The notes below the pieces were generated by a model. The model ran no database searches. It had not been told where the DNA came from and saw only the letters and a program-made list of their open reading frames with translations. Positions 10,893-21,900 of a stretch of 64,000 bases of DNA are shown in pieces (position 1 is the first letter of the stretch; every line of letters begins with the position of its first letter). The stretch comes from Takakia lepidozioides (Eukaryota > Streptophyta > Takakiopsida > Takakiales > Takakiaceae), in NCBI GenBank assembly GCA_030704615.1, contig CM060733.1, positions 34,100,001-34,164,000 on the forward strand, given 5' to 3'. A program made the position numbers and the translations under genes.

Positions 10893-11820
10893 TGTTAGAG
10901 GACTGTAGGGGACTTAGACACTTATACGGGATCTGTAGGGTACCCTTAATTTTTGCACAGACTGAGACAAACAGGAACCTTAGGGGTGACAGCAGCGCAC
11001 TGTAGAGGGGGGTTACATAGCCCACACAGCCGTCACAGACGACACAGCAGTCACAGCCCACACCTCTCAACACAGCCCGACACAGCAGCCCACAGCACAT
11101 CCCACACAGCCAACACACCCCCCACACAGCCCCACCCCATCGCACGCCACAACACAGCCCTCACAGTCGTCACAGACACACAGCCCACACAGCCATTCAC
11201 AGCCTCGCAACCACCCAGCCACACACCCCCACAGCCACACAGCCCCACCCACAGCCACACAGCCAGCACAGTCACACAGCCCACACACCAACACACAGCC
11301 AGTCACCGCTTGACACAGCTGTCACGATAATAGGGAACGAAGAGTAGGACAGGGAACGACTGTGGGGAACAACACCAGTGAAGGAACATGTTAGTTCACA
11401 TACGACGGTTAGAGAGGGAAACGGTTAGAACCGCGGATAGGAGGATAAAGGGAGAACGGGGAATGATGAGGGGATCATTATTCGGGGAGGACTTCGGAGA
11501 CAGGCGGGAGCGGAGATCGAGAGCACGATGAAGGAGAAAAGAGGATTAGTAGATGCTTGTTATATGCAAAGCTGTAGTGATATTGGAGAGAGAATAGAGA
11601 CATAATGGCTTCGGCCTGATACCTGATAAATCATAATCTGATACTTATACGATACAATCACACTGTGTAGAGAGATCTGAGTGAAGCTGTGGATTGAATG
11701 GAGGAGTTAAGGAAACCGATAAATTGATGAAGCAAACTGATACTTAATTATCAATGGTAAGGTAGCTAAGATGAATGCCGAAAAGGAAACAAATAGGAAA
11801 CACCCCCATGATACACTAGC
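10893..11820 (+). repeat. 3' LTR of the gypsy element (right end approximate)
   Basis: The LTR starts with TGTTAGAGGACTG directly after the polypurine tract. It contains the CACAG-rich tract and then an A/G-rich region with repeated TGATACTTA-like words. The 3' boundary should be a CA followed by a target duplication, but the 5' partner is outside the window, so the end given is a guess from the change in composition. Confidence 0.6.
11015..11315 (+). repeat. CACAGCC-rich tract inside the LTR
   Basis: About 300 bases dominated by CACAGCC, CACACAGCC and GTCACAG words, with almost no G-starting words on the plus strand. It matches in style the tract at 6,395-6,615 of the same element. The open frames on both strands are by-products of the biased composition. 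Confidence 0.8.
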
Positions 11821-12426
11821 TGTAGGTCATGACTGATTGTTCTGCGCGCGGCTGAGTACTTAGAGATTTCCAACTCTTCTATCTTGGAGTTTCCGCCTCG
11901 GATAGCGAAGGGATGGGTGAGTAAAAGCCGCGCGACAGCTGGTCATCAACCCAAAAGAGAGAATCACCATAGAAGAAACACTGGTGGCTTGTTGCTGGTC
12001 ATCACTGCCAAGCCTCATGCACCGACAGCATACTCTAGGATTGAACTGGTGATCAATCCGGCTAATCCCTATGAAAGCAGCGCCCCACCTAAACCACATG
12101 GCGCATGTCAAGCATGCAGGTGTTGGGGGGATCCAACACAAGAATCAAAACATCAACACCCGCGCACCCAAATCCAGCTGCAATGCTGATCCTGCAAATT
12201 AGCCCAGCCCAAAACCCCGGACTGACTGCCTCCACCAATAGAGGCTTGGCACTACAAGTCAATGTAATGAAAATAGTACAGAGATGGTGAGTGTAAGAAT
12301 AGAACCGCGACCAAGCAAGATCTAATCCTGATCTATGCTATCAACTGGCCAGACCTTCTCTCAAAGTGCCTCGCTCTGCATGAATAGTCCGGTGTAGGAG
12401 GTATATTTATGTCCAGAAACCTGCCA
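11820..12426. other. unassigned repeat-like DNA with a tRNA-like motif
   Basis: No convincing gene is seen. On the minus strand 12,355-12,290 resembles the 5' head of a tRNA-derived SINE: a weak A-box-like TAGCATAGATC and a B-box-like GGTTCTATTC about 30 bases later. No complete tRNA fold could be drawn. The rest has no recognised content. Confidence 0.3.
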
Positions 12427-13083
12427 CTACCTTGTCCAAGCTACAGTACTCGCTCTAACCAACCCTCCTCCTCTTTCTGCCAGGTAGAGACAAAGCAATA
12501 CTCCCCTTCTCTCCCGCTCACTGAACACTAAAGAAAACAAAGGTAGGGTCTGATAGTCTCTCAACTCGAAAGCTTTGAGACGGTTGCGGGTGTCCTCATT
12601 GCGAATGACTGCATCTCCTTCACGCACAACAAACATGTCATTGCTGATGAACCCCCGCTCGTGGTTGCCCTGTGTAGAGCGTATCCGGCTGCAACCATGT
12701 CTGACTGCACAAACCTGTGTAGCTCCTGCTCCTCTGCTCCAGTACACCACGGCCTTGTGGCTAAACACCTTGGTCCCCGGGGCTGTCTTTGGCTGTGTTC
12801 CAAGCCTAGCTTTCACCCACTTTGGTATTTCACCTACAGTTGCAGAACTGCTGGCTCCAACAGAGTTCTGACTGTCCAAGGCGATATTGAGGCCCTCAAT
12901 GCCAACTACAGCAGTCTGTTGTCTACTGCTAATGCCTGACTCCCAGTATGCAATCAACTCGTCCAACTGTTCTCCACTCAAATCAGTCTGAGTTCCTTGG
13001 GAAACATAAATTTTGTCCCCTTGTGTGCACAGACTAAGAGAAGAGACCTGCCCTTCAATTACGTCCTCATTTCCCCCAGCCAT
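12427..13083 (-). CDS. hypothetical protein, 218 aa
   Basis: An ATG-started frame of 218 codons on the minus strand begins MAGGNEDVIEGQVSS in a favourable initiation context. The protein is mildly acidic at the N-terminus and basic toward the C-terminus, with no motif I recognise. Its neighbours on both sides are repeat-like, so it may be part of a non-autonomous element or a spliced gene fragment. It could equally be a chance frame; codon use gives no clear decision by eye. Confidence 0.3.
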   Translation of the reverse strand: MAGGNEDVIEGQVSSLSLCTQGDKIYVSQGTQTDLSGEQLDELIAYWESGISSRQQTAVVGIEGLNIALDSQNSVGASSSATVGEIPKWVKARLGTQPKTAPGTKVFSHKAVVYWSRGAGATQVCAVRHGCSRIRSTQGNHERGFISNDMFVVREGDAVIRNEDTRNRLKAFELRDYQTLPLFSLVFSERERRGVLLCLYLAERGGGLVRASTVAWTR

Positions 13084-13099
13084 GCAAGGAGTACATCCA

Positions 13100-13975
13100 C
13101 CAATTTGTCTCTCATATAGACCAACACAGGTTCTAGAAACAGAATTGTGGATCTTTCATGGCACACTCAACACTCTAAAAATTCCATAGATTTTTAGCAG
13201 AGTCCCCAAACAGAAACCAGGTTTAGATAGGTAGATTTCCCCTTTCTGCAGCTGTCCCCCCAAAAACTGGGTCAAACAGAGTCCTTTTGACAAAGATATG
13301 ATGAATTTGGCTCCAAATCATTCAAATTAGATTTAAAAAAAAGGTTTTTTTTTTTTTTTTTTAAAGGTTTTCAAGTTTAAAAATTCAAAGTTACACCCAA
13401 AATATCTGGTAACTGGTTCCCGTTCCCTAAGTTCTATATGGCATCCTAGGTTCCCTGGCCACGTGCTTGCTGTTCCCCTCCATTTCATTTGAGTTCAACA
13501 GCTCACCATGCTTTGGAATCCCAACCGTCTTCTACCACAAACCGTGGTGACGATGGAGGTCGTGAAGCGATTCTTCACAACAAGATTGACCGTGGATATT
13601 GGAGAGGTGGTCTGCCTGGGATCACCATGAAATTGCACAGATCGGGAATATCTGTCTTCATCAGCACTATAGTGCCAGGGCACATAAACCAGATTGTAGG
13701 AACAGCCAGAGGAAATGCAGGTTATGCCAGCGTCATCCAGACCATCCCTGCATCTTGGATATGAATCCTCCAGCAGGGGCCGTTGCCTCCATTGCCCGAC
13801 ACTTGGGTTACATGCTCAGCCAGACCTTCAAAAATCTGGCCCAAAATTCACTGGCTGCTCGGACACTGGCATGACCAAACCTCTTTAACTCCAATCAGCC
13901 TGCTACTGAATTACGATCCCCACCACCAAGCAAAATCTATCCCAATGCCCAGTTGAGCTGCCAGTCTCGCATTCA
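13100..13975. other. no recognised gene; A/T runs
   Basis: The stretch holds an AAAAAAAA/T18-type homopolymer pair at 13,336-13,365 and short open frames on both strands (for example 13,489-13,764) without recognisable domains. Nothing here could be assigned. Confidence 0.4.
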
Positions 13976-13979
13976 CTTT

Positions 13980-14448
13980 CCCCACCAAGGCAGCTGCAGT
14001 ACACTGACTGTCTTAGCTCCCTCCATGACAACCTCCCGCATTTGGGCAAGTTCAGCTTCAAGGACCTCCCAGCGACTTAGCAGCTGCTTCAGGTCATGGT
14101 CCTAGCTAGCGCATGCTGGGCTGCAACCAGTTGCAGGTCCTTATCATGTAGAAACCCCTTCACTGCTCTCTTTCCATCTCCTGACGCCATGCTCCATCCT
14201 CCAGCCACTTCACTTGTTTCAGGCACCCAGGTCCCTATGGGCAGGTCACATGCTCCTGTGCCAGCCAGAACAGTGACATTCGACCCCTTCGTCTTCAGGA
14301 ACAAGCTGGTAGCTTCCTTGATGTCATCAGTTCCTAGACACTTAAACGGCAGTATGGTCGCCACCTCTGATTGAGGCAGTAGTGGTGACGAAAGGAGAAG
14401 GGAACACAGGGAAAAAGCGAGGAAAAATAAAGGCGGAGAACTGCTCAT
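13980..14448 (-). pseudogene. coiled-coil fragment, possibly gag-like
   Basis: The minus frame 14,448-14,089 ends in a helical segment (FLHDKDLQLVAAQHAL). After an apparent frameshift this continues as a heptad-like helix (LLSRWEVLEAELAQMREVV, about 14,085-14,030). Such helices occur in retroelement gag proteins and in many others. No zinc knuckle was found. The product is unknown and the frame break argues for a remnant. Confidence 0.25.
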
Positions 14449-14449
14449 G

Positions 14450-15440
14450 TCAAAAGGTCAAAGCCAAAGAGGTCGAAACATTGTGCGAAGGGGGACTGTG
14501 TTTCTGCTGCCCTCTCCCACTTCAGCGCAACATTCAGCGTCCAGAGAGTGAAGTCCCTCTTTAAGGTAGACCTCCACGGTAAAGAAGATGAAATGCCCGC
14601 CACTTTCTATCAGCTTTCTGTCTTCGCATATGACTCCTATCCCAAAGTGCAGGCCTGTCGTGCGGACCTCAATCCAGACCAGCTTCCATTCGATCCACTC
14701 GCTTCCACCACATAGCTGAAGTCATCCAGTTCGAGCTGCATATCAACAGCCTGAACGGGCTGTTCCCCTGCTGTAGAGATACTCGAGCGACCAAGAGCCG
14801 CCACCATCAACCAGACCCTTGCCGCCACAGCCGCTGGCTCTACCTGGACTCCCATTCACTGCTGCCCCATTCGCTGCTCCCATTCACCGCAGCGGGCTCT
14901 ATGGGGCCTTGACATCACACCACCAGCTGCCATCGACATATCCTCCGCAGACGGCGACGCCCTTACAGTGGAAGCACACCTCGCCAATGCCAACAGAAAT
15001 ATGGGCAGACCACCATTACTCTCTCTTCTACCACACCATTGCAACTGAAGATGTAAGACGAACTCAAGCTAGAGCCGTTCTATGCTCATTGCTTGAGCTG
15101 CGTACAAGACCATGACCATCTATATTATAATAGTGCTTAAAAAAAACAAAAACATCATATCTAGCTTAGCACTGGAAAACTAGATAGAGGTCATCTTTCT
15201 CGAGTGATAACCAAACTAGAAAAAGGACACACACTCTCAACACAAGAAATATGCAATCCCTCAACATCACTCTTTAAGATAATAGTCGAGCCAGGGGCAC
15301 CCCAAGCTATGGGGACTCCACCCACAACAACCTACACTCCCATCATAAGCACACTCAGATCTGAAGAATGCAGGAGCTCGGTCGCGCAGGCTCAACTCGA
15401 GAAAGATGAGCCGCGCGACTGCCGCTCTCGTGAAGATAAG
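14450..15440. other. no recognised gene
   Basis: Short open frames exist on both strands (such as 14,819-15,115 plus and 14,855-14,637 minus), but none shows a domain or a coherent splice pattern. GCGCGGCT/AGCCGCGCGAC-like words near 11,850-11,935 and 15,410-15,422 hint that 11.85-15.44 kb may be one older element. This is only a hint. Confidence 0.3.
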
Positions 15441-15447
15441 ACGGACC

Positions 15448-15505
15448 AGGTGTCAAACTAAACTTGACACCTGATTTAACACTTGCCCTAAATCCAAGTG
15501 TTAAA
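15448..15505. repeat. two adjacent short hairpins
   Basis: The first is AGGTGTCAA, seven bases, TTGACACCT (15,448-15,472). The second is TTTAACACTTG, nine bases, CAAGTGTTAAA (15,475-15,505). Both stems are perfect. They lie upstream of the first FCP1-like gene; they may be the end of a small inverted-repeat element. Confidence 0.7.
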
Positions 15506-15735
15506 TACAAATAACTAGTTTTATGCTAGCTGTTTTCACACTGTGCTTATTTAACTTGACAACTCAAACAGTGAGGAGGCAGGTGGACTTAACAATAAGG
15601 GCCAGCCCAACTGATCCGGTCAAACAAACAACCTCCATTGCCCAGCCGACGTTGCGAGATGGAGGAAATGAGCCGGAGATGGTCGTTGCTCACTGCGAAG
15701 GAAAAGAGAGCGAGCAGCAACAACATCAAATTCGG

Positions 15736-15737
<2 letters not shown>

Positions 15738-15772
<35 letters not shown>
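15738..15772. repeat. 35-base poly-C tract
   Basis: An uninterrupted run of 35 cytosines. It lies about 95 bases before the acceptor of the first recognisable FCP1-like exon. Its length may be an assembly estimate. Confidence 0.95.
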
Positions 15773-15773
<1 letters not shown>

Positions 15774-15865
15774 AAACGGGTATACACCTCATAACCATCT
15801 TAGCTATGTTCTTCTCTGTCCTTCTTCTAGTTTTAAAAATAAATTAATTGTTCTGTTATTCCACA

Positions 15866-16760
15866 GGATGACATGATTCACCCTCCAATCGACTATCACA
15901 AATATGTGAACCCACAGGATTGGTATCGCCTCTCTGAGGGACCGAAAGGATCTCGACCAGGATACTACGTCCTGGTTCTTGACGTCGGTTACCTTGGTGA
16001 GGTTTACCTCCGAGATGGCCTGACATCCCCTCCCGCAACCCATCCTTGTGTGTGCGCTGGAAAATTCAAGCTTGCAGTCCGAAATGGGTTGGACGACTTC
16101 CTGAAATGGGTCCTTAAGCATTTTGAGGTCTACTTTTGGAACACTGGACCGTTAGAAAATGTCCTGGATATAGGGCTGGCTTTGTTTGGAAGAAGGTTTT
16201 ACAAGGTCAGGGAATTCAGCAATGAGAACTGCGTGAAGCATAGACAGACGTCCAGTGCCGAATGGCCCAAATATCCGAAAGCGCCAATATATCTTAAACG
16301 TCTCTACGACCTTTTCACTGTACACGACCTTGTAGCGTACAAATCAAACACACTTCTTATTGACACTGTAGAAAATATGTATAAGTCGTACTTGAACCCA
16401 AAGTCGCTCGGTATCTTCCTTCCAAAATATAAAGCGCTCGTCGACCCATACAAGGATAGGTTTCTTCTGGATGAACTCAAACCGCACCTGGAAAAGTTGG
16501 GGTTATCCGGAAAAGACACTGATATATTCAACGTGGAAAAACCCATAGGATGTCCACCGTATAATGACCCAAAGGTCAAATGCCTCTTGCTATGGGATTT
16601 GCAGTGGCAGGTTTATCTTAGAAAACAAAAATTTCCTGACGCTTCATTGGAACAGTTTGAAACGTGGATGGCTGCTCTAGATTTTCATGAACCTCGACTG
16701 TTCAGTGGACATTGCTCCCAATGTCAATCTTGTCCTTGGTTTATCTTGATTACCACTTGA
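15866..16760 (+). CDS. FCP1/NIF-like HAD-fold protein, first copy (N-terminal part of gene 1)
   Basis: The exon follows a clear acceptor (TTCCACAG at 15,858-15,865) and is open for about 295 codons. It has the layout of the FCP1 homology (NLI-interacting factor) family: a hydrophobic strand YYVLVLDVGYLGEVYL, then KLAVRNGLDDFLKWVLKHFEVYFWNT (the RPG..FL...FEV.IWS block), and later NTLLIDTVENMYKSYLNP (the LLIDD.p....NP block). Family enzymes dephosphorylate proteins such as the RNA polymerase II tail using a DxDxT site. Here that site reads DVGYL, lacking the second Asp, so catalysis is unlikely. The start codon was not found; an upstream exon is implied. From about 16,580 (LLLWDLQ) a second copy of the fold begins. 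Confidence 0.7.
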
Positions 16761-17510
16761 GTGGATGTATGAATTTCTCACAGATTGCAGCACCAGTTTC
16801 TCCAGTTGCGAAAGGATTGCGCTTGATAATTTTTTACCTGAATGGAGTTTTGTGCAAAGTCTTGAAGCACCAGAAGAGCTACAGTGTCCCCCGAATGTCC
16901 GAGATAGACTACAAGATACCAGCTTTTGTTGGGTTTTGACTTGTCTATAGGCGGGAAAAATATTGTGAGATGTGGACAGAGTTGAACAAACATTTCCGTC
17001 TAGGTATATGGAGCTGCATCATGTACAAGAACTTGCAGCCTATCCTAGACTTTATGCTTCGGGGTCTTCCTCAGCCGACATTCGTTATTTCTCAGGAAGA
17101 TTGTATCTCCTGTCCTACTTCTGTCCACCCTCAATTTATATCAGGATACGACCCGCCGAGTCTATTCTTGAAGCCATTGATGACGGTTTGGCAAAGATTT
17201 GGTGGTTAGTACAACCTGAGTAACACTCTACTTATTGACGATTCAAGTGTGTGTTGAACCCGCCTGAATCATGCCTGATTCTAAAATCGTTTGAATCCGT
17301 TGAGACAGACTCTTGCTATCTCCATAAGGTTCTTCAGAAATATTTGCTTGAAATGAAGAAATCTCACACCGTTTCCAGTTATCTCAAGGAAAAGATGATA
17401 GGACTTAAGCCTTGACAGAATGTTTCCACCGATCCCAAGTTTAAGCCTCTCCTGGATTATGTTGATGATTCTAATTACGGGAATCTCCGATATGATGCTT
17501 CAAAATAAAG
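16575..17510 (+). pseudogene. second, degenerate FCP1-like domain of gene 1
   Basis: A second HAD-like reading starts with CLLLWDLQWQVYL (about 16,580) inside the first open frame. It then runs through several frames with stops, and reaches NTLLIDDSS at 17,222-17,248 followed by LNPPES in a shifted frame and SSYLKEKMIGLKP. It ends at a TAA near 17,506 that overlaps an AATAAA signal. The tandem arrangement suggests a duplicated domain. With this many breaks the gene is probably dead or heavily spliced. Confidence 0.5.
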
Positions 17511-17799
17511 ATTTTATTGATCAACCACGTATGTGATTCAATGTTTATTTTTGATTGGTTTTTTTATAGGTTGTATTGTTTTTCTAGAAAAACTGTTGTG
17601 TACTGTTATTTCCTTTTCAATCTGAATTGACATGGAATTGTTTGCTATTTCTTAGTCTCATCCATGCGTTTCTCTACCCCATACCATCCCGATCCTCTGA
17701 GATACAGGCCTTCTCCGAAACTCGTCTCGGGGGGTTTTTCAAATCCGACAACCTCCACTATGCAGTGGAGGTTATCCCGTGTCTGTACATTGACCTTGT

Positions 17800-18257
17800 A
17801 AGTTCGTTTCTGCATGTTCATGGCGATGCTACTGATGCCAACTTCTTGTCGGGACCTCCATTGGAATCCTCTATATCAGAAATTCGTCTACAGATGGACA
17901 ACATTTACTGTTGAGATTTCTGTCATCGACGGTGAAGCATCATCCAGGCACTTGGTTTCCCTTCAATTGCACGACCCTTTTCTTCGGTCCATTCCTGAAA
18001 AGGATGTTCTGTCGCAGGATTGTTTAGGATTGAATGTCGAAGATGGAAGCCAACTTAACAAATGTGCAGGGGATTTCGTGGACCTCATTCTACAATCCTC
18101 ACCCTCCGTGTTAAGTGTCAATGGTGTGAAATCTACATCGAGAATATCATCCGTTGAGGACGCGGCTGCGGCTGCGGCTCCACAACACAATGTTGCCTCT
18201 CTTCCCTCTTTCTCTCCCCAGCACGAAGGTTGGACAGCCCAAATCAGAATGAGTCAG
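17800..18257 (+). pseudogene. FCP1-like gene 2, 5' exon(s)
   Basis: An open frame to 18,257 ends at a good donor (CAG then GTAAAATT). The protein is polar with Ala-rich and Ser-rich stretches and no motif of its own. It is joined to the FCP1-like exons at 29,715 and beyond by three points: both junctions are phase 0, the strand is the same, and the intervening 11.4 kb is a transposon with exact target duplications. Upstream open segments at 17,627-17,914 may be further exons. Confidence 0.5.
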
Positions 18258-18260
18258 GTA

Positions 18261-18270
18261 AAATTACTTA
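18261..18270. repeat. target-site duplication, left copy
   Basis: AAATTACTTA, identical to 29,669-29,678 at the other end of the 11.4-kb element. It starts three bases inside the intron of FCP1-like gene 2. Confidence 0.9.
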
Positions 18271-18450
18271 CAACGACGCAATGGCGTGAGCGTTGCGCGT
18301 GAGCGCGCGAGCGCGCGAGCGTACGCTCAAGCAAGAGTGACGTGGCGTGAGCCTGCACACATGCTAACGTGGCGTGAGCGTCATGTCAGCATGCTGATGT
18401 GGCGGTAAATGATGACGTGGCACTGTCCGTTATCTGCCACATCAGCATTA
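18271..18450. repeat. left terminal inverted repeat and subterminal hairpin
   Basis: The tip CAACGACGCAATGGCGTGAGC pairs imperfectly with the right tip read inward. GCGTGAGC and GACGTGGC words recur through 18,283-18,420. A perfect 13-base inverted repeat, ATGCTGATGTGGC (18,391-18,403) and GCCACATCAGCAT (18,436-18,448), forms a subterminal stem. These are plausible transposase-binding regions. Confidence 0.7.
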
Positions 18451-18974
18451 ACATGCGCCGCCTATAACCGTGGATGGTCCTATGACCGTGGAATTAATGC
18501 AGGGAATCTTGCCTAAATAGAATCAAGATGAGCGTTGAGGCCTACAATTGCAGCATCCAACATTGTGCAATTACAAATGCTTGTTTCACTTTTAGAATTA
18601 CGAGGACGAAAAAATATTCTCACAAAGTGTGCGCCATAAAGGCTGCCACGGGAAGACCTTCCTCCCTCCTCAAATAACAATGAGAGTTAGGATCATCTTC
18701 AAAAGATGATTGTAGTGCATAGCGACAGCAAGACATGTAGACTTCGAACGGTGCAATGACAAATGTGCACTACCTAAAAGTTGTCACTCGGAGCTCACTC
18801 CGTATAGTTGGAAGCCATATCATTGCACCGTCGACGAATTGATGCGAATTACACATTTCAAATCATGGTCGTCCACATACCACATTGCATAGTTGATGCT
18901 ACCCATGTGTTGTATCCCGCTGCAAAAGAGTATCGACCTCGTTGAAACTCATAGTGGCCTGGTGAATGAAGTTG

Positions 18975-21900
18975 TCACGTTTGGGATCGCAAACCATCCT
19001 CTTCAAAATATATGAAATACAAATGTTTGCAGGGTATGAATTTACCTCTCTTGCCCAAACTGGTTGATAGCATATTCACAAAATCAGGACATGTGCAATT
19101 GGGGAAATTGGAAACCGTGATGTCGTAGGTCCTGTCATGAACAGCAGATGTGGAAGTGATGATTGTGAATACCCGACCATATCCTGGATCGGGTACTTCC
19201 GTGGTGCTTCCAACACGAGCTTGGAGCATTCTTGCGGACTCCACTTTGCCAAAGTGTTCAGCGGTTGGAGGGAAACGCCGAACGAGCTTTCCATCTCGTT
19301 TGGTTGGCCACAAGTCAGGATTTGCCGGGGGGACCCGGGAGGACGCAGAAGTAGTAGCACATGCATGGAGTTGGGATTGTCTTGCAAGGGAAAAACCTGC
19401 CTCCTCCAACATTTCAATCTCCTGAAAGCTGAGATGTGTTCCCACCTTCACGGGCCAAATGGTTGAGGAGATGGCTTCATCACTACGGAAGGACGCACAG
19501 TTCCATGCACACATCTGGCACAATCATCTGCGCAGAACCAGAACTTGTGGTTCTTGGCTTCTGGTTGACCGTATGGACGCATCAAGCCCGTGAAAGTCGG
19601 AGCAGGAGTTCAGGCACCACCTCTGGATATAGATGAAGTGCACTTCTCGAAATTAGTTGCCCTGATCGCTGTACATTTCACACAAGACCCTACACTTGTG
19701 CGTTCTATGTGCCAAACGTGGTCGGGGCATGCGGACTCAAGCACATCAAGGGGGTTGTTTCTCTCCTGCACCATTTCAGTGGCACTGTTTGATGCTGGAG
19801 CTTGCCGTCGTGTTGGAGGTTCCTCCACAATGGAGGTTCCGGACATGGAGCTGTCATGCAGGGGAACACGAGGCTTCGAGAAGTTATCACGGTCTGCCCT
19901 GTGGGAATCTGAATCCGAACCAGGTGGAGTGTTCAATTTCCTCTTACATGAGCCGAATCTCTCCTCCCCTTCAAGATGTGGAACTCTAGAAACAAGTGGC
20001 GTTCCCTGGGCATACATGCTCACCGCCCGTGCTATCTTGATTGGATCCCCAGATCTGTTTGCAGCACGCAACATCAACTCCCATTTGTCCGGACCCTTGC
20101 CACCAACCCTACCTCGTAAGAAATCACGGTATCGGGTTTGTTGTTGCAAGGCACGTATCAAATCATCTGTTGTTGCCACATACAAATCCCAACCTCGTTT
20201 CCCAGACTGCTGCAACCATGCGTTGTGCACAGTTTCTGCCAAATTGCAAGATGACATGTCCGCCATTTCCTCAATGGACATGTTCTGCAAAGTGCAGAAC
20301 CACACTTCAAGACAGTGAACAGAAAACAACATAAAGAAAGCGAGGACACAATAAAATGGAAAGCAAATGTATGAATAAAGCAATAAATATAAGCCTCGTA
20401 CCAATGACATGGCTGCTCCCCACTGTCTATACCGGAAGTGCCAAAACGCCAGCCAATCTTCCAATGCTCTCATACTCTCAAGTGATGCAGCTCCAGAAGA
20501 GAACCACCAGGCACGAATTGTCTGGAACAAAGTGTCCGCCTCCTTCATTGTTCTAGCATCTTTGTACTCTTTGCACAATTTACGGTGCTGAGTCTGCATC
20601 TCTGGTTTGATGTCCGACTTTGTATGTTTTTCCAGAGATTGTGTCCAATAGAATAGACATGTACGCTCTCTTCCTGGCATAGGCACTTTTGGGTCGCCCG
20701 ATCCGAAGACAATACGAACAACATTGAAATTTGCTTGAGCACTATCCGCCATGAAACCTGCAAAATTTGGAGATGGCAGCCCATGGCAGCCCATGACACG
20801 TATCAGGGAATTCCACATGAGCTTCTAGGATTCCGTATCCTCGGATTGCATGTCACAAACTGCAATTGTCATAATTCGTTGGTACACTGGATCGTAGACA
20901 TGACAAGCCATTGTCGTCCAATCCTTCACTCGTTTCACATGATCAAACATAAGAAAACAGTTCTGCAAGTCCCCAGTCTTCTGCATCCGCTTCACGAGGC
21001 TAACCCCACTGCCCTCCCCAACAGTCGACATTTTGAAAAGAAAAACTTTGATGACACCTTGACCTGGGAATACATTGTCCTGGATGTAATCGTACTTGCT
21101 CACTCGTTTCAATTCCAAAATGTTGTTTATGTAGCCTCTGATGCCGAATGTTAGGTGAACTTAAAGTGGAGAAATGATCCATGACCAAGTCCAATGCTGC
21201 ACCGTCAAGTTTAGTCCCCACAGAATCCCCTTCACTCAAAATATGGCTTTCCAAGAAGGACTTGCTTGCGCCAAGAGCAATTGCAGATGTTGTTGCGGAT
21301 GGGTTTATCCCGAACTCCTGTTTAATCAACCTCGATACTGTCTCAACACTCTCCCTGTAATCCCCTTTCGAGACAGGATGGTTATGGAATCCAAAATGCA
21401 CACAAGCTCTTGTCATTGTTTTCAAACGGTGGACAACATAGTACATTCTTGCTCCGCAGAGCGCCAAGCAGGATGGCACAAGTTTGCAGAATTTGCAGAC
21501 GAAAGTGTTTGCCGGTGGAGGGGCAGTCCCAGGCTGAAATGGATTTTCCGCCAGACCCTCCTATTCGCTTTGATTATGAACCCCAGACTGAAGAAAGTGT
21601 CTGCAATTCAAATTATCACACCTAAGGTGTCCATTGCAAACTGTCCTCCTGAAAACAAGCTTGTCATCATTCTGAATATTTGATGTTTTTATTCTGCACC
21701 ATGGGTGCCCGTCGTGTTTCTTGTCCATTCCATGCATCATGATTGTTACACCTCCAACTCGCGGAGGAGGAGGCAGCTCGAATAGGATATCGCCATCAAG
21801 TCTGTTCTTTTTTCACCACAACCTCCCTCTTGTCTTCAACGACCGAAGCAGCAGTCCCGGGTGTCACATATGACCCAAGGGACTTTCGCTGAGGCTCTCC

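Larger units (their letters stand above)
1..11820 (+). mobile_element. Ty3/gypsy LTR retrotransposon, 5' LTR outside window
   Basis: The order along the plus strand is gag, zinc knuckles, protease, reverse transcriptase, RNase H, integrase, a large extra ORF, a polypurine tract and a 3' LTR. Integrase following RT-RNase H is the Ty3/gypsy order. No chromodomain is seen after the GPY/F-like segment (SPWKGPYVIQ, about 6,137-6,166), and the protease motif is IDGGSGVNIM; both suit the non-chromoviral Tat/Athila-type plant lineages. The 5' LTR and primer-binding site lie left of the window. The 3' LTR starts at 10,893, but its end was not fixed because its partner is absent, so 11,820 is an estimate. 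Gag-pol is split into many frames by indels and stops, so the copy cannot make a polyprotein. Confidence 0.85.

Noticed and set aside
10825-11330. Several open frames on both strands in the LTR
   Set aside because: They translate the CACAGCC-type repeat (Cys/Gly/Val or His/Thr/Ser runs) and overlap each other.
15523-15876. Open frames reading through the poly-C tract as poly-proline
   Set aside because: The frame depends on a 35-base homopolymer of uncertain length and shows no domain; any upstream exon of FCP1-like gene 1 cannot be fixed from it.
18290-18330. GC-rich alternating GCGCGAGCGCGCGAGC as a structural RNA or CpG promoter
   Set aside because: It is the terminal inverted repeat of the transposon, with a partner at the other end.
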